64,000 bases of DNA from Sulfobacillus acidophilus (lineage in GTDB: Bacteria > Bacillota > Sulfobacillia > Sulfobacillales > Sulfobacillaceae), in the NCBI GenBank assembly GCA_003023745.1, contig PXYV01000001.1, positions 62,001 to 126,000 on the forward strand. The letters run 5' to 3'. The notes beneath the pieces are model-generated. The model did not search any database and had not been told where the DNA came from. It saw only the letters and a program-made list of their open reading frames with translations. The first letter of the stretch is position 1; each line of letters begins with the position of its first letter. Shown piece by piece: positions 53,395-61,655 of this stretch. Both the position numbers and the translations under genes were made by a program.

Positions 53395-53750
53395 AACTAC
53401 CCCAGCCTGAAGGCCGGAGTTTGAAAGAGCTCTCAGGTTGACCTGCTTCAGTCTGTTGGGGACGCCGTCCGGGAGGTCAAGACACCCGGGGGTGCTTCTC
53501 CAGCCCCAGGCTCTGTAGCGGGTCGTTAAACGCCAGCCGACGGGATGTTTGGTAGAGACGCGTGCGGCGAAAACGGTATACGATGCAAAATGGTCACGTT
53601 GTCAATCGCGATGGGAACGGGGCCGCGAAGATGGCGCGGACAAGTCACCGCCGATGCCGGTGTTTCCAAGGCGTGTGCGAGTAAAGCTGACCTAGGCAGG
53701 TTTTTCGCACGGACGGTCCGGCTTTAGCCGGGTGGGGAGTGCCAAGTGGA
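53395..53750 (+). mobile_element. IS200/IS605-family remnant or non-autonomous derivative (TnpB-type ends)
   Basis: The stretch opens with the imperfect hairpin ACCCCAGCC-TGAA-GGCCGGAGT (53399-53420), followed by TTGAAAG, and closes with the perfect hairpin CCGGC-TTTA-GCCGG (53718-53731), then GTGGGGAGTG. Both resemble the subterminal palindromes of IS200/IS605 and IS1341-type elements. Between them, a frame reading GDAVREVKTPGGASPAPG then a stop resembles a TnpB C-terminal tail. No transposase or full tnpB remains. The boundaries are approximate. Confidence 0.5.
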
Positions 53751-53802
53751 ATGATCGATGCAAGATGGACTGATCAGCATACATTGCGAGGTGGGTTTTG
53801 GT

Positions 53803-54627
53803 ATGCATGTGCACTTAACGGCCATTCAATGGATACTCGCGATCTTTTCAGGTGGCATCGTCGGATTTAGCTTAGGCTTATTAGGTGGTGGCGGATCGAT
53901 CATGGCGGTTCCGCTGTTGATGTACTTGGTTGGTATCCGCCAGGCGCACCTTGTGATTGGGACGACGGCGCTAGCGGTGTCTTTAAATTCATTTTTAAAC
54001 CTATTGCCGCATTGGCGTGCGCATCACGTGCGGTGGCGTCCCGCCATTGTTTTTGCGGTGCCGGGCATTGTTGGCGCAGCGGCGGGCTCGGCGCTGGGCA
54101 AAATCTTAAATGGGAAAGACTTGCTGTTTATATTTGCGATTCTCATGGTGGTGGTGGCTATCGTCATGGTGCGCAATGTTCGCCGAGCTCCGAATTCGCA
54201 AGCAAGTCGTGGCGACAACCAGCAATTGCACCCCGGGGGGCGATCCCCAACCACGCTGGCGGAGGAAGAGGCCGGAACCGGCTTTCTTGTCGGTGCCTTG
54301 TCAGGATTTTTTGGGATTGGTGGCGGGTTTCTCATTGTACCCGGCCTTCTGTTCTCTTCCGGCATGACGATGATTGAAGCAGTCGGGAGTTCCTTGTTTG
54401 CGGTGGGAACTTTTGGGTTAACGACGGCCGTGAATTACGCAATCTCAGGCTTGGTGAGCCCCGTGATTGCCTTGATTTTTCTCATGGGCGGAGTGTCGGG
54501 CGGTTGGGCCGGAGCGGTGCTGGCGACGCGACTGAGTCAGCAAAAGGGTCTGCTGACATATGTATTTGCGGGTGTAATTATATTGATGGCGATTTACATG
54601 GGGTACAAAAATCTATCGGCGATTTAG
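53803..54627 (+). CDS. TauE/SafE family sulfite exporter-like membrane protein
   Basis: A 274-aa permease with about eight hydrophobic segments in two repeats. Each repeat carries the family's glycine-rich turn: GFSLGLLGGGGSIMAVPLLM and GALSGFFGIGGGFLIVPGLL. The family exports sulfite, sulfoacetate or similar anions; the substrate here is unknown. The ATG at 53803 is 7 nt after GAGGTGGG; an ATG at 53758 has no such site. It is alone in a gene-poor region next to an insertion-element remnant, so it may have been acquired. Confidence 0.88.
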   Translation: MHVHLTAIQWILAIFSGGIVGFSLGLLGGGGSIMAVPLLMYLVGIRQAHLVIGTTALAVSLNSFLNLLPHWRAHHVRWRPAIVFAVPGIVGAAAGSALGKILNGKDLLFIFAILMVVVAIVMVRNVRRAPNSQASRGDNQQLHPGGRSPTTLAEEEAGTGFLVGALSGFFGIGGGFLIVPGLLFSSGMTMIEAVGSSLFAVGTFGLTTAVNYAISGLVSPVIALIFLMGGVSGGWAGAVLATRLSQQKGLLTYVFAGVIILMAIYMGYKNLSAI

Positions 54628-55358
54628 CCCCGGTCGATGTTGTTGGCGTGCTCGCAAAACACCGAGATGCCGATGGCCGCTCGAATGGATAAGATGGTGC
54701 GATCCGCGTATTTGAAGCAAGGGGGCCCCTGATGACCGATCTCAGTGCCGAGCATGCTCGCAGTGATACCTATCAAGATGAAGAATCCGGAGATGGCCGG
54801 AGTCGAGTGCCAGCAAGGCACACGGCAGGTACGAGGTGCGGGAATGGCGGCCAAAGGAAAGAAACCGGGTGGCAGTGTGCCCACTGTGATGCCCCACACG
54901 GCCACCCTGAAATCGATGACGTCTGTCTGAAGCCTTAGGGGATGGGATCGGGCGGGTTGACCTTTTCTGCCATCGCCTAATGCGCCATCGGCCACGTCCG
55001 GACTACCTCGTCCACGGCCAGGGAGGTCCGCGCTGCGCACGACGTGATGCCCCGCCCGCTTAATCGAAACGACCTTCCTAAAGCGCATCCAACGATAGAG
55101 ATAAATTTAGCCGTGGCTTTCAGCGATAATGAAGGCTACGCACGGGCAAATTGCCGACTTTTAACCGAGTCACGGCTATTAGAGGGGCATGCCGGGTGTC
55201 GACGCGATTTCCTTTATAAGGCATACCCGACCTTGGGCACTCCGTGCACCGTCAAAAATCAGATGACAAACGTGGAGCAGCATTTGTCGAAGACCTCACT
55301 CTGGACATCGCTTTGCGGTTATGGTCTATTATCAAGAGAAGACGGAGGGAGACTCTAC
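54628..55358. other. Gene-poor stretch between the exporter and accC, with possible decayed gene
   Basis: About 730 nt. A minus-strand frame (54624-55088) has two hydrophobic stretches (FRVAVWGITVGTLPPGFF and ISGFFILIGITASMLG), but it has no good start, no ribosome site and no family I recognise; it may be a relic of a membrane protein. The rest holds nothing I can support except the leader of accC; a -10-like TATTAT is at 55327-55332. Confidence 0.4.
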
Positions 55359-56705
55359 GTGTTTAAAAAAATTTTGGTAGCGAACCGTGGAGAAATTGCT
55401 ATTCGGGTCATGCGTGCGGCCCGCGAACTAGGCATTAAGACCGTAGCGGTCTATTCCGACGCCGATAAAGACGCACCGCATGTCGCGTATGCGGACGAAG
55501 CGTTTCCCATCGGGCCGGCTCAGTCAACGCTGAGTTACCTACATATTCCGAACATCATTAACGCTGCCGTGCACACCGGAGCCGAGGCCATTCACCCCGG
55601 CTATGGATTTTTGGCCGAAAATGACCACTTTGCCCGCGTGTGCGATACCTGGAATCTTGTCTTTATCGGCCCGCCTGCCCAAGCAATCCGCCAGATGGGC
55701 ATCAAGGCGGGTGCTCGCAAGCTGATGGCCGACGCGGGCGTGCCGGTCGTGCCTGGCACGGAGGGGACAGTCAGTTCGGTGGAGGACGCGCGAGCGGTGG
55801 CTGATCAAATTGGCTATCCGATTTTAGTCAAGGCGTCATTCGGAGGCGGTGGTCGTGGTATTCGCATCGTCGAAAGCCCGGACGGCCTTCAGGACGCACT
55901 AGAGCGCGCCAGCCGGGAGGCTACGGCAGCGTTCGGTCAGGGTGACGTGTACTTAGAAAAGTATCTCATCAATCCGCGACACATCGAAATTCAGGTGTTG
56001 GCGGATAAACTGGGGAATGTTGTGACGCTGGGCGAACGCGAAAGTTCATTGCAGCGCCGCCGCCAAAAGGTTTTGGAAGAAGCGCCTTCGGTGGCCGTGA
56101 CACCTGACTTGCGCGCGCGCATGAGCTCAGCCGCGACGCGGGCTGCGCAGGCGGTGCATTACGACAGTGCCGGCACCTTGGAATTTCTGCTCGACCAATC
56201 GGGTAATTTTTACTTTATGGAAATGAACACGCGGGTGCAGGTTGAACATCCCTGTACGGAGTCCATTACGGGGATCGACATTGTGAAAGAGCAGATCCGA
56301 GTGGCGGCAGGATTGCCACTGAGTGTGACCCAGGAGGAAGTTGCGTTTCGGGGTTGGAGCATTGAGTGCCGAATCAATGCGGAGGATCCCGACATGCAAT
56401 TTCGTCCCAGTCCTGGGACTGTGACTGTCTGGAAAGAGCCGGCCGGTCCTTGGGTGCGCGTCGATGCGGCAGCTCAGCCTGGCTATACGGTACAACCCTA
56501 TTACGATTCGCTGTTGGCCAAAGTAATTATCTGGGGGCGCGATAGAAAAGAGGCAATTCATCGCATGGAGCGCGCGCTCAGTGAATTTCAGGTCGATGGC
56601 GTCAAGACGACCATTGGTATGCATCAACAACTCATGCAAGATCCAGAATTTCTGGCGGGCAATATCCACATTAATTTCTTGGCGGAGCGATTTAAGGGCG
56701 CCTAA
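55359..56705 (+). CDS. accC: Acetyl-CoA carboxylase biotin carboxylase subunit
   Basis: Carboxylates the biotin of AccB with ATP and bicarbonate. The protein is 448 aa from the GTG at 55359 (MFKKILVANRGEIAIRVMRA) with GGAGGGAG upstream; the open frame extends back but without homology. It has the ATP-grasp loop ASFGGGGRGIRIV, the catalytic EMNTRVQVEHPCTE and INAEDPD. accB normally lies just upstream and is absent here. It could alternatively serve another acyl-CoA carboxylase. Confidence 0.93.
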   Translation: MFKKILVANRGEIAIRVMRAARELGIKTVAVYSDADKDAPHVAYADEAFPIGPAQSTLSYLHIPNIINAAVHTGAEAIHPGYGFLAENDHFARVCDTWNLVFIGPPAQAIRQMGIKAGARKLMADAGVPVVPGTEGTVSSVEDARAVADQIGYPILVKASFGGGGRGIRIVESPDGLQDALERASREATAAFGQGDVYLEKYLINPRHIEIQVLADKLGNVVTLGERESSLQRRRQKVLEEAPSVAVTPDLRARMSSAATRAAQAVHYDSAGTLEFLLDQSGNFYFMEMNTRVQVEHPCTESITGIDIVKEQIRVAAGLPLSVTQEEVAFRGWSIECRINAEDPDMQFRPSPGTVTVWKEPAGPWVRVDAAAQPGYTVQPYYDSLLAKVIIWGRDRKEAIHRMERALSEFQVDGVKTTIGMHQQLMQDPEFLAGNIHINFLAERFKGA

Positions 56706-56721
56706 AGGAGGCCTCAGACCG

Positions 56722-57093
56722 GTGGAAAGACCCGAGCGCGGCTTTGTGCCGGCGGTTCCGACGATACAGATCACTCACGATGCGATTGCCGAACTCGTCA
56801 TGTACGCTGCTTCGCAGGCAGACGGAGTGGCCGAAGTAGGCGGGAATCTCGGTGCGGGCCTCAATCATCTACTGGGACGCGCGACAACGTGGCGGGGAGT
56901 GCGCATCGACGTGGACGGGCGAGAAGTTGACGTATCGCTGCATTTGATTGTGCGCTACGGTGTCCGCATTCCCGAGGTGGCGCAGTGCGTGCAAGAGCAG
57001 GTCAAAGAACAGGTCGAGCGAGCGACTGGATTAAAGGTGAAGAGTGTCGACATTCACATTCAGGGCCTATCATTTGGCGAGGCCCTCCAATGA
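56722..57093 (+). CDS. Asp23/Gls24 family envelope stress response protein
   Basis: A 123-aa protein of the alkaline-shock Asp23 family (ITHDAIAELVMYAASQADGV, VDVSLHLIVRYGVRIPEV and VKSVDIHIQGLSF). In Bacillus the equivalent YqhY lies between accC and nusB, as here, and has been linked to acetyl-CoA carboxylase. The GTG start has AAAGGAGG about 10 nt upstream. Confidence 0.9.
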   Translation: MERPERGFVPAVPTIQITHDAIAELVMYAASQADGVAEVGGNLGAGLNHLLGRATTWRGVRIDVDGREVDVSLHLIVRYGVRIPEVAQCVQEQVKEQVERATGLKVKSVDIHIQGLSFGEALQ

Positions 57094-57108
57094 AGATGGA
57101 GGAATGCG

Positions 57109-57534
57109 GTGGCCAGGCATCACGCGAGGGAATTAGCGTTGCAGGTTCTATTTGAACATGATGTGGCCAAGGTGTCTTTTGCCAGCGTTTTGGAACGAAC
57201 CCTGCATGAGGCTTCACCGGTTGATGGGGAGTACGCCCGCATTCTAGTGGAGGGCACGGTGTCCCATCAGGACGAATTGGACGCCTGGATTGAAGCCGCT
57301 TCGCGTGATTGGCATGTAGGACGCATGCCGCCGATTGACCGCAACATTCTGCGCTTGGCCTGCTATGAGATGGCCCACGAAGCCAAGGTCCCGCTGTCTG
57401 TCGTGATCGATGAAGCTCTGGAGTTGGCGCAAGATTATAGCACCGTGGATGCGAAGCGGTTTGTTAATGGAGTGTTGGGAACAATTGCTCAACGCGTGAG
57501 GCCGGAGGGTGATCCCGATCGACCGAATTCGTGA
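57109..57534 (+). CDS. nusB: Transcription antitermination protein NusB
   Basis: Binds boxA RNA with NusE and supports rRNA antitermination. The protein is 141 aa and all-helical. It begins ARHHARELALQVLFEHDV, and has PPIDRNILRLACYEM and VDAKRFVNGVLG. GTG start with GGAGGAATGCG. It overlaps the next gene by 26 nt. Confidence 0.94.
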   Translation: MARHHARELALQVLFEHDVAKVSFASVLERTLHEASPVDGEYARILVEGTVSHQDELDAWIEAASRDWHVGRMPPIDRNILRLACYEMAHEAKVPLSVVIDEALELAQDYSTVDAKRFVNGVLGTIAQRVRPEGDPDRPNS

Positions 57535-58507
57535 CCCATGGGTCCTTGGAATTGATACTAGCGCTTACACCACGTCGGTTGCGGCGGTTTTTCAGTCTGG
57601 CCGATATTTTGAAGCCCGGCGTCTGCTGCCCGTGCCTGTTGGAGCACGGGGACTGAGGGCGAGCGATGCGGTGTTTTACCATAATCAACACTTACCGCGA
57701 TTAGTGGAAGAAGTGGTCACGCAGACGGATCGTGCCGACTTAGTGGCGATCTCGGTTTCCACCAAGCCTCGGCCAATAGAGAAGTCATACCTGCCGTGCT
57801 TTGTGGCAGGAAAAGCTGTCGGTCGAAGTCTTGCCGCTTTGGCCAGTGTACCTGTGTTTAGCACGACTCACCAGGAAGGGCACATACGGGCCGGGATTGC
57901 AGGTTCAGGTCTGACGGTGCAGCGCGAATTTCTTGTTTGGCATGTTTCAGGAGGGACGACGGAGCTGCTTGCGGTAACTCCCGCCTCTTGGGGATTCGCC
58001 ATTACGTTGAAAGGTGGCAGTGACGACTTGTATGCGGGCCAGTTTGTTGACCGCATAGGGGTGTTGTTGGGCTTACCATTTCCCGCGGGGCCGGATATGG
58101 ACCAACTGGCTGAGTCGAGTTTGAATGCGGTGGATTTGCCGTGGAGTCGACCTCGTTTTAAAAATAATCTGTGGTGGACCAGTTTCGCGGGTCCGGAATC
58201 GGCGGCCCGACGCGCTTTTGCCCAAGGCGCGGACAGGGCAGCCCTGGCGCGTGGCGTGATGGAGGTGATTGCTCGGAGCCTGGCCGCGGTGGTTTTGAAA
58301 TTCAACAAGCCCACTGACCTCTTGGTGGTCGGGGGTGTAGCGGCTAACGCTCACTTGCGTCGACGGCTAGGGCTATGGCTAAGTGCTGCTGGGTGGACGG
58401 TGTGGTTTGCGGATCCTCGGTGGAGTCGAGACAATGCGATTGGTGTGGCTTACTTGGGATTGGATGCCTGGCAGCGGCGCCGCGGCCAGGGAATGGGGGA
58501 GCGATGA
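57509..58507 (+). CDS. TsaD/Kae1-like paralogue (Gcp-like ASKHA protein)
   Basis: A 332-aa protein with the Kae1/TsaD fold: LGIDTSAYTTS at the start, metal ligands H121 and H125 in THQEGH, HVSGGTTEL, and VVGGVAANAHLRRRL. True TsaD makes the t6A modification of tRNA, but it is usually encoded with tsaB and tsaE. This copy sits between nusB and folD, as in several Clostridia, and is more divergent, so it is probably a paralogue of unknown function. GTG start with a poorly placed GGAGG. Confidence 0.75.
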   Translation: MIPIDRIRDPWVLGIDTSAYTTSVAAVFQSGRYFEARRLLPVPVGARGLRASDAVFYHNQHLPRLVEEVVTQTDRADLVAISVSTKPRPIEKSYLPCFVAGKAVGRSLAALASVPVFSTTHQEGHIRAGIAGSGLTVQREFLVWHVSGGTTELLAVTPASWGFAITLKGGSDDLYAGQFVDRIGVLLGLPFPAGPDMDQLAESSLNAVDLPWSRPRFKNNLWWTSFAGPESAARRAFAQGADRAALARGVMEVIARSLAAVVLKFNKPTDLLVVGGVAANAHLRRRLGLWLSAAGWTVWFADPRWSRDNAIGVAYLGLDAWQRRRGQGMGER

Positions 58508-59355
58508 CAGTTCGTCTGGAAGGTAAGATAGTGGCCGACGCAATTCGCCAACGTGTTCGAAGGGCCGTAGAACAGTGCCAACAGGACTCCGGATTAAAGC
58601 CGGGTCTCGCGGTGGTGCTGGTTGGGGATGACCCCGCTTCCGAGATTTACGTTCGTCAAAAGCATAAGGCTGCGACATCCGTGGGGATTGAGTCGTACCA
58701 GCACCATTTAAACGCGGAGGTTACCACCGAGGCGGTGTGCGAGACGGTGGCTGCCTTGAATCGCGATCCCAAAGTCCATGGGATTCTCGTGCAACTGCCT
58801 TTACCGCCACATATTGATCGAGATCAAGTCTTGCAAGCGATTGCGGTCGAGAAAGACGTGGATGGATTGACTCGTGCCAGTCAGGGGGCGTTAATGCAAA
58901 ATCGACCTGGGCTGCGTCCTTGCACACCCCTAGGCATCATCGATTTGCTGGCTTTCTATCACATTCCGATTGCAGGTCAACGTGCGGTGATTGTCGGTCG
59001 CAGTAGCCTGGTGGGGTTGCCGGTGGCCCTTATGTTGCAGCAACAAGATGCCACCATCACAATAGTGCATTCTCGAACTGTGCAGGCGCAAGCGGTTACG
59101 GCGACGGCAGACATATTGGTCGTGGCCGCGGGTCAGCCCCGGTTAGTCACCCGCTCCTGGGTGAAAGAGGGGGCTGTGGTTGTTGATGTCGGAATTCATC
59201 GAACCAGCCAGGGACTTATCGGTGACGTAGCCACAAAGGAACTGGAAGGCTATGCAGCGGCCGTGACGCCGGTGCCGGGAGGTGTCGGTCCCATGACCAT
59301 TGCCGAGTTGATGCACAATACATGGCAAGCGTTTGATGGGGGCGGCAGTGATTAA
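58504..59355 (+). CDS. folD: Methylenetetrahydrofolate dehydrogenase/cyclohydrolase
   Basis: Oxidises 5,10-methylene-THF and hydrolyses the product to 10-formyl-THF. The protein is 283 aa from the ATG at 58504, overlapping the previous stop by 4 nt. It has the catalytic YVRQKHKA, VQLPLPPHIDRDQVLQAI, DVDGL, the NADP-binding VIVGRSSLVGLPVALML and TPVPGGVGPMT. It uses the one-carbon units produced by the gcv and glyA enzymes. Confidence 0.96.
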   Translation: MTVRLEGKIVADAIRQRVRRAVEQCQQDSGLKPGLAVVLVGDDPASEIYVRQKHKAATSVGIESYQHHLNAEVTTEAVCETVAALNRDPKVHGILVQLPLPPHIDRDQVLQAIAVEKDVDGLTRASQGALMQNRPGLRPCTPLGIIDLLAFYHIPIAGQRAVIVGRSSLVGLPVALMLQQQDATITIVHSRTVQAQAVTATADILVVAAGQPRLVTRSWVKEGAVVVDVGIHRTSQGLIGDVATKELEGYAAAVTPVPGGVGPMTIAELMHNTWQAFDGGGSD

Positions 59356-60551
59356 TGGACAGCCCGATTTCGGTCAGTGAATTGGTTTTTGAGATACGTC
59401 GACTGGTGGAAGGCGTCACCCAATGGCAAAAGATCTGGGTAACGGGTGAACTGGTGGGAGTGAAGCATCACACCTCGGGGCACTGGTACTTCACGTTAAA
59501 GGACGAGTCGGCGCAGATGCGCGCGGTGATGTTTCGGAGAGATGCAGCCAACCTCAAGCAGCCGCTGGCGGATGGCATGGCCGTTATGGTGCTGGCGCGG
59601 GTGGGGGTGTTTGAACGGGATGGCCAGACCCAGCTCTACGTGAGCGCGGTTCGCGATATGGGGCGTGGAGCGCAGGACTTGGAACTGGAGCGGCTCAAGC
59701 AACGACTGTTCGCGGAAGGGCTATTTTCGCGCCCCAAGCGCCGCTTGCCGCGTATCCCACGGGCGGTTGCAGTGGTGACCTCGCCAACTGGAGCCGCACG
59801 ACATGACATTGAGACAGTGATCCAGCGCCGATATCCCAACATGCCCGTGTTATTGTACCCTGTCGTAGTACAAGGCCGGGACGCCGCTGCAAGTTTAGTG
59901 CGGGCACTGGCGTTAGTGAAATCGGGGCCGGCAGATGTGGTGATTTTGGGCCGTGGTGGTGGGGCCAAAGAGGACCTGGCTGCCTTTAACGACGAGACCG
60001 TGGTACGGGCCGTCTATACATGTCCCATCCCCGTCATTTCCGCTGTGGGGCATGAAATAGATACGACGTTAACCGACCTCGTGGCGGATTTGCGGGCGCC
60101 AACGCCCTCGGCTGCCGCTGAATTGGCGGTCCCGGAAAAGGAACAATTGCTAATTGTTTTGAAATCATTGCGGGCTCGTTTAGATGCTGCCCTGCTGCAA
60201 AGGGTGCGATGGGAACGCGATCGTCTGGGCGGATGGGTCGATCACGGACTGTTGAAGAATCCCAAAATTTTGTTTCGCGAATATCGGCATGGGTTGGATC
60301 GCATCGATGAGCGAGCTGAACGTGCGTACGAGCGGGTGGTGGGCCAGGCGCGTTTGCACTGGAGAGGGCTGGCTGCGGCCTTGCCGTTATTAGACCCTAA
60401 TTTGCCCCTCGCGAGAGGTTACGCCTATGTGACCGACCGTGATGCTCAATTGGTGACGCGTAATGCGGTACAATGGGGACAGGCGTATGAAGTTCATTGG
60501 ATTGACGGGAGTTTGTGGATGGTACGCGTAGACACGGAGGATCTTCAATGA
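59355..60551 (+). CDS. xseA: Exodeoxyribonuclease VII large subunit
   Basis: Catalytic subunit of the single-strand exonuclease, 398 aa. An N-terminal OB-fold (WVTGELVGVKHHTSGHWYFT) is followed by the catalytic domain with TSPTGAARHDI, GRGGGAKEDLAAFNDE and SAVGHEIDTTLTD, and a coiled-coil C-terminal arm. Its ATG shares a base with the folD stop, and its end overlaps xseB by 4 nt. Confidence 0.95.
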   Translation: MDSPISVSELVFEIRRLVEGVTQWQKIWVTGELVGVKHHTSGHWYFTLKDESAQMRAVMFRRDAANLKQPLADGMAVMVLARVGVFERDGQTQLYVSAVRDMGRGAQDLELERLKQRLFAEGLFSRPKRRLPRIPRAVAVVTSPTGAARHDIETVIQRRYPNMPVLLYPVVVQGRDAAASLVRALALVKSGPADVVILGRGGGAKEDLAAFNDETVVRAVYTCPIPVISAVGHEIDTTLTDLVADLRAPTPSAAAELAVPEKEQLLIVLKSLRARLDAALLQRVRWERDRLGGWVDHGLLKNPKILFREYRHGLDRIDERAERAYERVVGQARLHWRGLAAALPLLDPNLPLARGYAYVTDRDAQLVTRNAVQWGQAYEVHWIDGSLWMVRVDTEDLQ

Positions 60552-60763
60552 ATGACGGACTGGAACTGGACCAATACGAGACCATCATGGCACGCCTTGA
60601 GGATATTGTTAAACGGCTGGAGGCGGGGCGAGCTCCGTTGGGGGAAAGTTTGCGCCTGTACCAAGAAGCCAAGGAGTTGAGTGAACAGGCGAATCAGTTA
60701 TTGGGCCGTGCGGAGGCTATGATTGGCCCGCCGTCGTCCGCTTTTCCGACGGGAGACGCCTAG
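60548..60763 (+). CDS. xseB: Exodeoxyribonuclease VII small subunit
   Basis: A 71-aa helical protein that binds the XseA arm. The family core YETIMARLEDIVKRLEAG, PLGESLRLYQEAKEL and CNQLL-like ANQLLGRAE is present. The ATG at 60548 lies in the xseA end. Confidence 0.93.
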   Translation: MNDGLELDQYETIMARLEDIVKRLEAGRAPLGESLRLYQEAKELSEQANQLLGRAEAMIGPPSSAFPTGDA

Positions 60764-60764
60764 C

Positions 60765-61643
60765 ATGGATTTGTCAAGGTGGATGGCAAGGGCACGCGAG
60801 TCGATAGAGACATGGATTGTACAGGATCTCGAAGCCATGGCAGCCAAACCCGGCAGTGTGGAAGAGGCCATGCGATATTCGCTCTTGGCCGGTGGCAAAC
60901 GCTTGCGGCCACAGTTGGTCTTGGCTAGTGGGGAATACCTGGGCGTCGAGCCTCAGCGCTTGCGGTTGGCCGCCTTGGCGGTGGAATATGTCCATACCTA
61001 CTCGCTGATTCACGACGATTTGCCCGCGATGGATAATGATGACCTGCGTCGTGGCCAGCCCACCTCCCACAAGGTGTTTGGCGAAGCGATGGCGATCCTG
61101 GCAGGAGATGCGTTACTTACGGAAGCGTTTGTCAAAATGACCGGACTGCTTGAGGCCGGGTTTGGACCTCGTGCTGTTGTGGCCGCGACGCGGGCGCTGG
61201 CCATTGGTGTGGGACGGGAGGGATTGGTGCGTGGACAAGTCCAGGATCTTGCAGCCGAGCATGTCGATATTGGCGTGCAGGCGCTCGCCGAAATTCACCG
61301 CCACAAGACGGCCGCACTGTTCGAGGCTTGCGTGACCGTTCCAGCGTACTTAGTCGAAGACCCTGAGGCGGTCGAGGTGCTGTCTGGATTCGGGCAAGGC
61401 TTTGGCTTGGCTTTTCAAATGGTGGATGATATTTTGAATGTGGTCGGGGATCCCGCTAAAATGGGCAAAGCTGCGGGAACCGACGCGGGCTTGGGTAAGG
61501 CGACCTATCCGCGGTTAATCGGTTTGGGGGCCGCACGCTCGCTCTTAGCTGAACAAGTACAAGCGGCTGGCCGTGCGCTCGATCCTGAGCGCGGGGAACT
61601 TTTGCACCAACTGTTGCAGTACAGCATAGAGCGGACCTGGTAA
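60765..61643 (+). CDS. ispA: Polyprenyl synthetase, probably farnesyl diphosphate synthase
   Basis: Condenses isopentenyl and allylic diphosphates. The protein is 292 aa. The first Asp-rich motif is HDDLPAMDNDDLRRG, the second is MVDDILNVVGD, and LLAGGKRLRPQL carries substrate-binding basic residues. The first motif and its surroundings are of the bacterial farnesyl/geranylgeranyl type; the exact chain length is not proven. It lies directly before dxs. Confidence 0.93.
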   Translation: MDLSRWMARARESIETWIVQDLEAMAAKPGSVEEAMRYSLLAGGKRLRPQLVLASGEYLGVEPQRLRLAALAVEYVHTYSLIHDDLPAMDNDDLRRGQPTSHKVFGEAMAILAGDALLTEAFVKMTGLLEAGFGPRAVVAATRALAIGVGREGLVRGQVQDLAAEHVDIGVQALAEIHRHKTAALFEACVTVPAYLVEDPEAVEVLSGFGQGFGLAFQMVDDILNVVGDPAKMGKAAGTDAGLGKATYPRLIGLGAARSLLAEQVQAAGRALDPERGELLHQLLQYSIERTW

Positions 61644-61655
61644 AAGGGGAGAATT

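Noticed and set aside
55044-55358. N-terminal extension of accC
   Set aside because: The 105 extra codons show no homology, while the GTG at 55359 has a strong ribosome site and gives the exact canonical N-terminus.
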